A DNA stretch of 64,000 bases, taken from contig CAKULY010000010.1 of assembly GCA_934667505.1 (NCBI GenBank), positions 10,528 to 74,527 on the forward strand, written 5' to 3'. Source of the DNA: an uncultured Treponema sp. GTDB lineage: Bacteria; Spirochaetota; Spirochaetia; Treponematales; Treponemataceae. Numbering within the stretch: the stretch's first letter is position 1; every line of letters begins with the position of its first letter. This document shows positions 41,172 through 49,164 of this stretch, piece after piece. A program made the translations under genes and the position numbers. The notes below the pieces were generated by a model. That model saw only the letters and a list, made by a program, of their open reading frames with translations. It was not told the origin of the DNA and did no database searches.

Positions 41172-42267
41172 CAATATCTGTTACTAACGAAGGAGGCGCG
41201 TAGGTGACCCTGTTTCGGCCGTTGTGCTTTGACATATAAAGCCCTTGGTCTGCCTGGTTTACAAGCTTTTTAGGTACTGTAATAGGGTTTGTTTCCGCGT
41301 CAAAAACTGCAACTCCGCAAGAAATTGTGACTTTCATACGCTGTTCGTTATATATAAAGTCGTAATTTGCAATGCAAGAGCGAATTCGTTCGGCAATAGA
41401 AACTGCATCTTCTTTTTTTGTGTCGTTTAATAAGACTGTAAACTCTTCGCCCCCGTAACGGCTTGCAAGATCTGTTTCTCTAAGATTTGACTTTATAAGA
41501 GCCGCTACCTGTTTTAAAACGTAGTCGCCACATTCGTGTCCGTAAGTGTCGTTAAAGTGCTTGAAGAAGTCTATGTCGAACATCAATACAGAAAGAGGAA
41601 GTTTTTCTACCATTGCGGTGTCGAGCTTTTCTGCAAGCACATTGAAAAAGTAGTATTTTAACTTTAGCTGGGTCATCATGTCTGTAGAAGAACGCTCAAT
41701 TAAAGTTGTATTGTTTATAGAAATCGCAGCGAGCGAGGCGATGTTTAAAATCTGGTCTTTTTCGTAGTCGTTGTATGCAGAATCTTGGTCTGGCTCAAAA
41801 GAAAAGCGTTCTCCTAAATACAAAATGCCGTTTATATGATTTTTCTGAATCAAAGGGATTATAAGAGAAATGTTTAAAGATTCAAGCATTTTTAAGGAGT
41901 TGCTTTTTTCGCATTTGCTTGCAAGGTATTCCATGGAAACAGGGCGTTTTTCTTCAAATAAAACGGTTACAATTTGATCTGAAAAATCTATGCTGTAGTT
42001 TTCAATATCATCAGAAAGAAGGCTCTGTGAAGTTTTTAGTTCAAATATGTTGGAATTAAGAAAGTCCAGTACAAAAATTCCGGCTGTTGAAACTCTCATT
42101 TGAGCCATGCAAGAAAAGACAATAGACTCCAAAAGCTGCGCGCCGTCTAAAGTTGAAGAGAATGATTTAGAAATATCTAATAACTGTTCAAGATCGTAAA
42201 TACGCTTTTCGTAATAAGCTGTAATTTCTTGAAGTTTTTGTTCATTTGTTTTTTTGATTTCTTCCAT
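41161..42267 (-). CDS. GAF-GGDEF diguanylate cyclase
   Basis: A 368-residue cytosolic protein. A short coiled coil (1-25) leads into a GAF domain (about 30-185), then a GGDEF domain (about 200-360). The active-site loop RYGGEEFTVLL is intact, and RETD five residues before it is a good inhibitory (I) site, so it should make c-di-GMP from two GTP and be product-inhibited. Other marks are MMTQLKLKYYFF and LSVLMFDIDFFKHFNDTYGHECGD. It starts 15 nt after the stop of the upstream 524-residue gene. The GAF ligand is unknown. Confidence 0.9.
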   Translation of the reverse strand: MEEIKKTNEQKLQEITAYYEKRIYDLEQLLDISKSFSSTLDGAQLLESIVFSCMAQMRVSTAGIFVLDFLNSNIFELKTSQSLLSDDIENYSIDFSDQIVTVLFEEKRPVSMEYLASKCEKSNSLKMLESLNISLIIPLIQKNHINGILYLGERFSFEPDQDSAYNDYEKDQILNIASLAAISINNTTLIERSSTDMMTQLKLKYYFFNVLAEKLDTAMVEKLPLSVLMFDIDFFKHFNDTYGHECGDYVLKQVAALIKSNLRETDLASRYGGEEFTVLLNDTKKEDAVSIAERIRSCIANYDFIYNEQRMKVTISCGVAVFDAETNPITVPKKLVNQADQGLYMSKHNGRNRVTYAPPSLVTDIDED

Positions 42268-42282
42268 AATTTACAACAAACT

Positions 42283-43857
42283 CTATGCGGAAATTATAAC
42301 ATAGTTCTTCATAATTTTAAAGAAAATTTCCCACTTAGGATATTGATTTTCAAGTAAATCAGTGCTGTCTCTATTTCTAGAAGACATCATAAGCACTTTT
42401 AAGTTGGAAATATTTTCACTTGTAGGCTTTTTTGCATCTTGCAGCAGCTGGTCTACGTGTTTGCTCAGTGTATTCAGTATTTTTACTTGAGAAGAAATCA
42501 GCTTGTTCGCTTCTGCGTTCACTTCGTTTACCATTTGCTCAAGTTTCTTAAAAAAGTCAGAATCGTTGTGGCAGTCTCTCATATAACCTTCGATATGAGT
42601 AATGTCAAATTTGTTGTCCTTGTCAAAAGAATTTTCAAATTCTTTTATGTTGTCTGAACATTCAATTGCTGCATAAATGTCTGAAGAAAATTCTGTTTTG
42701 AACGTAGGATTATTAAAAAATCCTTCTATTACTAAATCGTTAAGAAGAGCTTTAATAGGTTCTGTTAAATAAGTTGCCAAAAAAGTTTTAAGAATTTGCA
42801 CGGGAAGAGTCCAAATGAACGAAAGTCCAGTTTCTTTTGTAAGTTTTTTGTTAAAATCGTTATTGTATCCTTTTACGTTTAAAAGCATGGAAGAGCCGAA
42901 AAGCATTGAAAGCTCGCTGCGTATATTGCTGTCTTTTAGTTCCGTCTTTATTCTTTGCTCATCAGCTTTGAACCTGCCTTGCAGCATTTCTGAAAAATCT
43001 TTTCTAGCAGATTCTGAATATTTTGCAGATTTAGGTTCGTAAGAAATATCAGATTTGGCATACTGAATTAACAATCTAAGTTTTTCTGTGGAAATTACAT
43101 GGTGAGTAATCCAAGCAATCTTTTTTAGGTTTTCTTCAAGTTCTTCTGATTCTACGGAATTCGAATTCGAAAATGACTTTAATTGAACAAGAGCTTTTAT
43201 TGCGTTTAATGTGCCTGTTGTTAAGTTTAATCCTTTTAATAGGAAGTAAATATCTTCTAGGATATTTACTATTTGCGACACTGGAAGTTCTTTGTAAGAA
43301 GGTTGATAGTGAATGTCCGCCGCCATAAAGTTTGGATCAAAGATTTGCAATGCGGTTACAAAATTAAATCTACAGAAATCCGCAAGCTGGTGAAGAGTCG
43401 TTATTTCTTTGTCGATTTGTTTGAATGTGTCGGAATTTAGTTCGTGGATGATTCTGTCAAGCTTTTTCCGTTGCATGTCGTACAGTTGCGAAGTTGTCAT
43501 GCTCGAAGGAGTTGTAAGTTCTTTTTTTCGTTCTTCGTAAGAAAGCGATTCTATTATTTTTTGAAACTCTGGCGAAAAGCCTGTTATTACAAGCTGCGCT
43601 TCAAATCGTTTGTTTCTTGGTATGTCTGGACTGGAAATTGTTGAATCAAGAAGATTGTTTAAAGGCTTGGTGTTTATATATAGAAATCTTAAGGCTTCCG
43701 CAAAGTTTGGCATAAGTTTGCCGTTCTTAAAAATTACAGGTTCGTAAGATTTGAGTTCGTTTTCAAGTTTTTTCATCTGAATTTTCTTTTGAACTTCAGG
43801 TGAATTGTGATTGAACAGTGATTCAAAAAAATCTGAAATGGCTTGTAAGAAACTCAT
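42283..43857 (-). CDS. Conserved hypothetical protein (spirochaete DUF5312-like, tentative)
   Basis: A 524-residue cytosolic protein, largely helical, rich in Leu, Lys, Glu and Ser. There is no signal peptide, and only a weak hydrophobic stretch near residue 350 (LSFIWTLPVQILKTFLATYL). Segments such as YEPVIFKNGKLMPNFAEALRFLY near residue 33 look conserved. I suspect the Treponema DUF5312 family but am not certain. It is the first gene of a unit with the diguanylate cyclase and two secreted proteins. The ATG has no SD; TAAAAT lies 6 nt upstream. Confidence 0.6.
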   Translation of the reverse strand: MSFLQAISDFFESLFNHNSPEVQKKIQMKKLENELKSYEPVIFKNGKLMPNFAEALRFLYINTKPLNNLLDSTISSPDIPRNKRFEAQLVITGFSPEFQKIIESLSYEERKKELTTPSSMTTSQLYDMQRKKLDRIIHELNSDTFKQIDKEITTLHQLADFCRFNFVTALQIFDPNFMAADIHYQPSYKELPVSQIVNILEDIYFLLKGLNLTTGTLNAIKALVQLKSFSNSNSVESEELEENLKKIAWITHHVISTEKLRLLIQYAKSDISYEPKSAKYSESARKDFSEMLQGRFKADEQRIKTELKDSNIRSELSMLFGSSMLLNVKGYNNDFNKKLTKETGLSFIWTLPVQILKTFLATYLTEPIKALLNDLVIEGFFNNPTFKTEFSSDIYAAIECSDNIKEFENSFDKDNKFDITHIEGYMRDCHNDSDFFKKLEQMVNEVNAEANKLISSQVKILNTLSKHVDQLLQDAKKPTSENISNLKVLMMSSRNRDSTDLLENQYPKWEIFFKIMKNYVIISA

Positions 43858-43863
43858 GCTTTA

Positions 43864-43892
43864 ATTTTAATAGGAAAAAAAGAATTTTACAA
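43864..43892 (-). promoter_or_regulatory. Leaderless promoter of the 42283-43857 operon
   Basis: On the minus strand, TTGTAA (43892-43887), a 17-bp spacer, then TAAAAT (43869-43864), ending 6 nt before the ATG at 43857. No SD is present. Confidence 0.5.
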
Positions 43893-43986
43893 TATTAGGG
43901 CGAAAATCGGGTCTTTTCATAAAGCTTAAAAAACACAGGCAGCGAATTTGCACTTTATTCAGACGGTTGTGTCCGCGCTTCGTTTG

Positions 43987-44117
43987 GGGGATGTCTAATA
44001 AGTTCTAAATGTCATTGTCGTACTTGATACGACAATCTCTAAATGATTGCAATATATGCATTTAGATTTTCGGGTCAAGCCCGAAAATGACAGAAAAGAT
44101 ACTTTTGGGACAGCCCC
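43987..44117. mobile_element. MITE-like structured element, copy 1
   Basis: About 131 nt bounded by GGGGATGTC and, inverted, GGGGCTGTC. Inside are two inverted units of the same plan (TGTCATT, hairpin, AATCT, AAATG). One has stem TTGTCGTA/TACGACAA (44015-44035), the other TTTTCGGG/CCCGAAAA (44067-44087), and TCTAAATG/CATTTAGA pairs across the middle. A diverged copy in the opposite orientation is at 60115-60267. No transposase is inside and no clear target duplication is seen. It lies in the 317-nt gap 43858-44174, whose remaining part holds only the promoter and 3'-end repeat listed here. Confidence 0.7.
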
Positions 44118-44149
44118 TTGATTGTTCTTCTCGCGCAAAGATTTCGCAA

Positions 44150-44193
44150 ATTGTAAATTCGCTTATGGTTTTATTTATTTTTCTAAAGACTCG
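44150..44193 (-). repeat. 44-bp gene-3'-end repeat, copy 3
   Basis: On the minus strand it begins CGAGTCTTTAGAAAAATAAA and ends GCGAATTTACAAT. It overlaps the last codons and stop of dus, so here the repeat encodes the C-terminal ESLEK. Confidence 0.65.
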
Positions 44194-45185
44194 AATTTCG
44201 GCATCATATAAATATTTGCGAATATCTGGCGGTAATCTTCTATTGAAGATGCATGAATAATTTTTGCACGCAGTTCGGCTCCGCCTTGAATTCCTTTTGA
44301 GTAGGCGCAAAATCTCTTACGCATTTCACGGCAAGCAGGAAATTCTCCGGCATCTGAAGCAAGCATTTTGAGTTCTTTAAAGCCTGTTTTTATTTTTTCT
44401 TCAATTGGAACTTCGTCATAAAATCCTTTTGCAAGAAGTTGAATTGTTTTAGAAAAAATAAAAGGATTGCCCATAGCTCCCCTGGCAAACATTACGGCAT
44501 CGCAGCCTGTTTGCTCTAGCATAGCCTTCGCATCTTCCGGGGTGAATAAATCTCCGCTTCCAAAAATGGGAACTTTCCCTTGTGCAAGTTTTACAAGCTG
44601 CGCAAGTTTAGACCAGTCCGACTTGCCTTCGTACCCTTGCGCGCGCGTTCTAGGATGCATAGTTATAGCGTCGGCGCCAGCTGACATGGCTGCTTCTGCG
44701 GCTTCTATAAACGTAATATTTTGTTCGTCCCAGCCAGAACGTATTTTTACAGTTACAGCCGCTTTTTCGCCTGCCGCTTTTTTTACTGCTGCGACAATTT
44801 TTCCAAGCTGCGTTGGATTTTTTGTAAGCGAAGAGCCTGCTCCTGTTTTTACAATTTTAGGAACGGGGCAGCCGCAGTTGATGTCTATGCATTCGCAATT
44901 GGTCTTTTCAAGAACTATGTTTGCGGCTTGTTCCATTGTGCTTTGGTCGCTGCCAAAAATTTGAACAGAGTAGGCTTTTTCATTAGGAGCTCTTTTCATC
45001 AAAGTTTCTGTTTTTAAATTTTTTCTGACTAGAGCTTCTGCGCTTACCATTTCTGTGTAGGTAAAGCAAGCTCCGTGTTCTATGCAGATAGAACGAAAGG
45101 AGCGGTCGCTGTAACCTGCTACCGGAGCAAGAAATAAATTTCCTTCTAGTTTTAAAGAGCCAATATTTACAGGATGAAATAGCAT
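44175..45185 (-). CDS. dus: tRNA-dihydrouridine synthase (DusB-like)
   Basis: A 336-residue flavoenzyme reducing specific uridines in tRNA with FMN and NADPH. The TIM-barrel has N-terminal LFLAPVAGYSDRSFR (FMN site), catalytic Cys in DINCGCPVPKIVKTGAGSSL, and a phosphate-binding segment IPIFGSGDLFTPEDAKAML with FARGAMGNPFIF. The ATG at 45185 follows the tatD stop by 1 nt; an in-frame TTG 29 codons earlier would lie inside tatD and is rejected. The C-terminal ESLEK lies inside a 44-bp dispersed repeat, so the natural end may have been altered by it. Confidence 0.9.
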   Translation of the reverse strand: MLFHPVNIGSLKLEGNLFLAPVAGYSDRSFRSICIEHGACFTYTEMVSAEALVRKNLKTETLMKRAPNEKAYSVQIFGSDQSTMEQAANIVLEKTNCECIDINCGCPVPKIVKTGAGSSLTKNPTQLGKIVAAVKKAAGEKAAVTVKIRSGWDEQNITFIEAAEAAMSAGADAITMHPRTRAQGYEGKSDWSKLAQLVKLAQGKVPIFGSGDLFTPEDAKAMLEQTGCDAVMFARGAMGNPFIFSKTIQLLAKGFYDEVPIEEKIKTGFKELKMLASDAGEFPACREMRKRFCAYSKGIQGGAELRAKIIHASSIEDYRQIFANIYMMPKFESLEK

Positions 45186-45186
45186 T

Positions 45187-45963
45187 TTATTCCGGCAGTT
45201 TAAAAACTTTGCAACTGTTTTTCCAAAGCTGGTCGGCAAGTTTTTCCAAGTCGATTTCCAGCATTTCTGCAAGGAATTTTGCCGTAGAAGTTATATATGC
45301 AGGTTTTGTTCTTTTCTTTTCGCGGAACTCTGCTGGAATCATAAAAGGACTTTCGGTTTCTATTAAAATTCTGTCCAAAGGAAGATTCATTACTGTTTCG
45401 TGCAGATTGTGAGCATTGCGGTAAGTTAGATTTCCTGCAAAAGAAAAATAAACGTTCATGTCTAGGCATTTTTTCGCATATTCGGCATTTTCAGAGTAAC
45501 AGTGAAAAATTGCGCCAGAGTCTGGAATTCGCTCTCTTAAAACGTCGTAAACATCCTTTCCTGCATCGCGGTTGTGAATAATGACAGGAAGATTGTGTTT
45601 TTGCGCGATTTCAAGCTGCGCAATAAAAAGTTCAATCTGGGAACGCTTGTCGCCAAACTGTTTGTAGTAGTCAAGACCAGTTTCGCCTACGGCAACAACG
45701 TTTGGAAGAGAAATAAATTCTTCTATTTTATTGTACCAATCGTTTCCGGGATTTGTAACTTCTGCAGGAGCGACACCGACGGCGTGGTAGATTCCAGAAA
45801 TAGACTTAAGATTTTTATATGTTTTTTCAAAGTCAATAAGGCTGTTGTTTATGCTGACTATCCTTGAAACACCTGCTTGCTTAGCTTGTTGAATAACGCG
45901 TAATTGTTCTATAGGATCATCGTATATAAGCCCGATGTGGGCATGAGTATCAAAAAATTGCAT
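45187..45963 (-). CDS. TatD family metal-dependent hydrolase
   Basis: A 258-residue TIM-barrel hydrolase (DNase/exonuclease or related activity). The metal ligands are HAH (His7, His9), Glu in VGETGLDYYK, His in PVIIHNRDAG and His in AIFHCYS. The last motif, usually E-T-D-x-P, reads ETESP, with Glu in place of the metal-binding Asp. The ATG at 45963 has AGGAAG about 8 nt upstream; a longer frame starting at 46008 lacks an SD. It is first in a tatD-dus pair with 1-nt spacing and is divergent from the M23 peptidase gene. Confidence 0.88.
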   Translation of the reverse strand: MQFFDTHAHIGLIYDDPIEQLRVIQQAKQAGVSRIVSINNSLIDFEKTYKNLKSISGIYHAVGVAPAEVTNPGNDWYNKIEEFISLPNVVAVGETGLDYYKQFGDKRSQIELFIAQLEIAQKHNLPVIIHNRDAGKDVYDVLRERIPDSGAIFHCYSENAEYAKKCLDMNVYFSFAGNLTYRNAHNLHETVMNLPLDRILIETESPFMIPAEFREKKRTKPAYITSTAKFLAEMLEIDLEKLADQLWKNSCKVFKLPE

Positions 45964-46023
45964 GGCTTTTCTTCCTAAAATGCGGGTAATAAATGGTGAA
46001 TATTTCAACCATTCCTACCGATA

Positions 46024-46052
46024 AAGATAATATAGTAATCTTTTGTTGTCAA
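46024..46052 (-). promoter_or_regulatory. tatD promoter
   Basis: On the minus strand, TTGACA (46052-46047), a 17-bp spacer, then TATCTT (46029-46024). Its -35 lies only 15 bp from the -35 of the divergent promoter at 46068-46097. Confidence 0.65.
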
Positions 46053-46067
46053 CTTTAATCGCAGAGT

Positions 46068-46097
46068 TTGACACATTTTAATCTACTATGATATACT
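46068..46097 (+). promoter_or_regulatory. Promoter of the M23-bactofilin operon
   Basis: TTGACA (46068-46073), an 18-bp spacer, then TATACT (46092-46097). The leader is about 42 nt to the TTG start at 46146. Confidence 0.7.
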
Positions 46098-46145
46098 TTA
46101 CTGTGCTATAAGTGGTTTTTAGCGAATTGTTTGATGGGGTAAAAA

Positions 46146-47171
46146 TTGTCAAAAACACAAAAAAGATATAAAAAAATAGAAAAGAAATTTGCCTCTGATG
46201 TTCATAACGGTTTTCTTTCGTTTATAAAAGGTATAAAGAACTTCTTTGTTCGCATATTTAAAGTTTTTGATAGCAAGCTTACAATTATGATAGTTCCGCA
46301 CTCGCAGAGCAAAGTTTTGAATTTCCAAACAAATGTTTTTGCGCTCAGCATGGGATTTCTTATCGTAATAGGAATAGTCGTTTCGTTCTTTTTCTTTAAT
46401 AAAAATACAGTAGTTTCAAAGTTGGAAATAAACAGCCTTGTTTCTAAAAACCGCGAAACAATGGCTAGCCTCGATGAGCTTAGGGATGAAAACACGAATC
46501 TTTTGCAAGCTGCAAAAAGGTTTCAGGCGTCGCTTTCGCAGTCGTTGGCTTTGCTGGGATTGGATCACGGCGACAACGTTTCAAAAGCGTCTGTAAGCAA
46601 TGGAGACCTTTCTTCTCTGTTTAGTTCCAAGGATTCGGTTGAAGGTTCTTTGCACGAAACGCAAGATATACGTTCTCTTACGGCTTACCTTGAAGATTCT
46701 GTGCAGCCAATTGAGCAGATTGGAAAAATGCTGGAAAATCAGGCAACCTTGTTTAAAGAGATTCCTAATATATGGCCTGTAACAAATCCGAACGTTCATA
46801 TTTCAATGATGTTTGGACCAAATATTCACCCGATTACTGGGCAGTGGTACATTCATAAGGGAATAGACTTTTCTACCTGGCGTTCCGGAGATCCTATAAT
46901 GGCAACCGCAAACGGTCAGGTTGTTACTGCCGGATACGATGCAAGTTTTGGAAATTACGTTATTATCAGGCACAAGCACGGAATTTATACTCGGTTTGCG
47001 CACATGAGCGCATTCCGCGTAAAAAAAGGAGAGTATGTTAATCAAGGTCAAATCATTGGCTATATTGGCAATACTGGTGTAACTACAGGTCCGCATCTTC
47101 ACTACGAAGTTCATATCGGTTCTGATGTAGTTGATCCAAGTAAATACATTAACGTCAAATTAAAAAGATAG
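46146..47171 (+). CDS. M23 family metalloendopeptidase, membrane-anchored
   Basis: A 341-residue protein with a basic N-terminus and one membrane helix (about 62-82), so the rest is periplasmic. A short coiled coil (about 90-130) leads to a C-terminal M23/LytM domain (about 215-335). HKGIDF gives the first His and Asp, HMSAFRVKKGEYVNQGQIIGYIGNTG is typical, and GPHLHYEVH carries the HxH. The zinc site is complete, so it is probably an active peptidoglycan endopeptidase. The start is TTG at 46146 after GGGG. It is paired with a bactofilin gene, as in helical-shape systems of Helicobacter and Leptospira. Confidence 0.92.
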   Translation: MSKTQKRYKKIEKKFASDVHNGFLSFIKGIKNFFVRIFKVFDSKLTIMIVPHSQSKVLNFQTNVFALSMGFLIVIGIVVSFFFFNKNTVVSKLEINSLVSKNRETMASLDELRDENTNLLQAAKRFQASLSQSLALLGLDHGDNVSKASVSNGDLSSLFSSKDSVEGSLHETQDIRSLTAYLEDSVQPIEQIGKMLENQATLFKEIPNIWPVTNPNVHISMMFGPNIHPITGQWYIHKGIDFSTWRSGDPIMATANGQVVTAGYDASFGNYVIIRHKHGIYTRFAHMSAFRVKKGEYVNQGQIIGYIGNTGVTTGPHLHYEVHIGSDVVDPSKYINVKLKR

Positions 47172-47174
47172 ATT

Positions 47175-47585
47175 ATGGCACTTCGTACAGATGATATTTC
47201 TATAAATACTTTAATAGGCAACGGTTCTTTTGTTAGCGGAAATTTAAAAGTGAACGGTTTTATTCGCGTTGATGGAGATATTGACGGAAATCTTGATACA
47301 GATGGAGCCGTGATTATAAGCGAAAAAGCGAGAATCCGTGGAAATATAACTGCAAAGTCTGTAATAGTAGGCGGAATTGTTTTTGGAGATATTTCTGCGC
47401 GCGAAGGTGTAAAGCTCCTTTCTTCCTCTGCGGTAGTCGGCAATATTCTAACAAGAAAAGTTCGAATGGAAGATAAAGTTATTTTTCATGGACACTGCAT
47501 TTCTATATGGAACGAAGAGCGTTTTGACAAGGAAGTTAATGCGTTCCTCGAAGAGAAAGCAATCCTTGACAAGGCAAAACTTTAA
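47175..47585 (+). CDS. Bactofilin
   Basis: A 136-residue polymer-forming cytoskeletal protein. The central right-handed beta-helix (about 10-105) is shown by repeated short strands with Gly, Val and Ile at turns: NGSFVSGNLKVNGFIRVDGDIDGNL, AVIISEKARIRGNI, KSVIVGGIVFGDI. The C-terminal tail is charged (ISIWNEERFDKEVNAFL). It follows the M23 peptidase by 3 nt, and such pairs localise peptidoglycan remodelling and set cell shape. It overlaps the YaaR-like gene by 1 nt. Confidence 0.92.
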   Translation: MALRTDDISINTLIGNGSFVSGNLKVNGFIRVDGDIDGNLDTDGAVIISEKARIRGNITAKSVIVGGIVFGDISAREGVKLLSSSAVVGNILTRKVRMEDKVIFHGHCISIWNEERFDKEVNAFLEEKAILDKAKL

Positions 47586-48145
47586 TGAATTCCATAGACC
47601 CATTGAATTCATCGCTTCTTTTTTCAACCACAGCATTAAATGCTAAGAATGTTCAAAAGGAACAGGAAAAATCAAAGGTAAAAAACAGTAAGAAAAAGAT
47701 ATTTTCTTCAATTTTAGAAAAGCAGCAAGAAATAGAAAGCTTGGCGAATGCGGGGCTTCCTCCTCAAATTGCGGGGCTGTCTCTTGAAGAAGCCGTTGTT
47801 TATTTAAAAGATGCCATAGATATGGCTGGCGACGAACTTTCTGATAAAATGGATAATGCTTCTATCGTAAAGTTTAGGCAGGCTGTAGGACAGTTTTTAA
47901 AATTCGTTGAAAAAAATGCATACGAAATTTCTACTAGAAAAAGAATTGGAAAAGCCAGGGTAAGGGGAATAAGTCCGTTTTTTTCTGATGTACGTGACAA
48001 AGACCCTTATGTGCAGATAAACATTGTTAATAAAAAATTGACAGAACTTACTCAGATGATTTTGCAAAATCACGCTGAAAAGTTAAAAGTTTTAGCACAA
48101 GTAGATGAAATTAAAGGAATGATTGTAGATTTTTTTGCAATATAA
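47585..48145 (+). CDS. YaaR (DUF327) family protein
   Basis: A 186-residue cytosolic helical protein. The N-terminal about 50 residues are polar (KSKVKNSKKKIFSSIL). The core has LPPQIAGLSLEEAVVYLKDAID and FRQAVGQFLKFVEKNAYEIST then VQINIVNKKLTELTQMIL, characteristic of DUF327/YaaR. In Bacillus yaaR lies near yaaT (ricT). Here too the next gene is the RicT homologue, which supports the call. The start ATG shares a base with the bactofilin stop (TAATG). The biochemical role is unknown. Confidence 0.85.
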   Translation: MNSIDPLNSSLLFSTTALNAKNVQKEQEKSKVKNSKKKIFSSILEKQQEIESLANAGLPPQIAGLSLEEAVVYLKDAIDMAGDELSDKMDNASIVKFRQAVGQFLKFVEKNAYEISTRKRIGKARVRGISPFFSDVRDKDPYVQINIVNKKLTELTQMILQNHAEKLKVLAQVDEIKGMIVDFFAI

Positions 48146-48189
48146 CTGATATAATTGTTCTACTTATTTAAATATTTGCGGAGACAAAT

Positions 48190-49107
48190 GTGAGCGATAT
48201 TTTTGAAAATGATATAGATGATGAGAGCGAAAATCTTTCTAGCCTTGAAGATAACGAAAACTATGAACAAAAGGAAGACCTTGTTTTAGACAAGCCTCTG
48301 TTCTGCTTAAAACTTTCTTATTCATGTGAATCTCTTTATGCAAAAAATGAAAAGAATCTTGATGTAAAAGCAGGCGATTTTGTTATTGTTCAGACTCGCT
48401 ACGGCAAGGATATAGCAAAAGTTTTGGGGCAGTCGAAAAGACCTATTGGAATAAAGCTTTGCGATATTGTTGCTATTGACCGCAAGGCGACTGATGAAGA
48501 TCTTGAAAAAGTCCGCGAAAACAAATCAAAAGAAGAGGAAGCGTTTAAAGTATTTAAAGAAAAAGTTGCCATCCACAAGTTGGATATGAAGCTTATAACC
48601 GTTCATTTTTTGATAGATGAACAAAAAGCGCTGTTCTTTTTTAGTTCTGAGAATAGAGTCGATTTCCGCGAGCTCGTGAAAGATTTGGTAAGCGTTTTTA
48701 AAATGCGCATTGAACTGCGCCAGATTGGTGTAAGAGATGAATCGCGGATTATAGGCGGTCTTGGCGTTTGCGGACGACCATTTTGCTGCCACGGCGTGAG
48801 CGATAAACTTAGGCCTGTTTCCATCAGAATGGCGAAAGATCAAAATCTTTCTTTGAATTCCATGAAAATCAGCGGTCAGTGCGGAAGGCTTTTGTGCTGT
48901 CTTTCTTATGAATTTGATTGGTATAACGAGGCGAAGAAAAAAGTTCCAACAGAAGGTTTGCATATTTACTACGACGGCACGAATTTTAAAATAACAGAAG
49001 TAAATCTTCTTACGTCTATGGTAAAAATGCTGGGCGAAGATGGCCGCTTGTTGGAAGTTAATGCAAAAAGATTTATAAAAGAAAACAATAAATGGCGTAT
49101 TCAGTAG
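48190..49107 (+). CDS. PSP1-domain protein, RicT (YaaT)-like
   Basis: A 305-residue cytosolic protein. The N-terminal 40 residues are acidic and disordered. The PSP1 core contains GDFVIVQTRYGKDIAKVLG and IELRQIGVRDESRIIGG. The hallmark cysteine clusters CGRPFCC and CGRLLCC are near residues 198 and 235. In Bacillus, RicT works in the RicAFT complex with Fe-S clusters and affects RNase Y processing. The start is GTG at 48190 with GGAG about 8 nt upstream; an overlapping ATG is out of frame. RicA and RicF partners are not in the window. A 44-bp repeat follows the stop. Confidence 0.9.
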   Translation: MSDIFENDIDDESENLSSLEDNENYEQKEDLVLDKPLFCLKLSYSCESLYAKNEKNLDVKAGDFVIVQTRYGKDIAKVLGQSKRPIGIKLCDIVAIDRKATDEDLEKVRENKSKEEEAFKVFKEKVAIHKLDMKLITVHFLIDEQKALFFFSSENRVDFRELVKDLVSVFKMRIELRQIGVRDESRIIGGLGVCGRPFCCHGVSDKLRPVSIRMAKDQNLSLNSMKISGQCGRLLCCLSYEFDWYNEAKKKVPTEGLHIYYDGTNFKITEVNLLTSMVKMLGEDGRLLEVNAKRFIKENNKWRIQ

Positions 49108-49120
49108 TTAGCCCAGACCT

Positions 49121-49164
49121 CGAGTTTTTAGGAAAATGAACAAAAACGCAAGCGAATTTACAAT
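49121..49164 (+). repeat. 44-bp gene-3'-end repeat, copy 4
   Basis: It begins CGAGTTTTTAGGAAAATGAA and ends GCGAATTTACAAT, 13 nt after the ricT stop and in sense with ricT. Its last bases overlap the stop of the convergent methyltransferase gene (49158). It is almost identical to copy 2 at 15481-15524. Confidence 0.75.
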
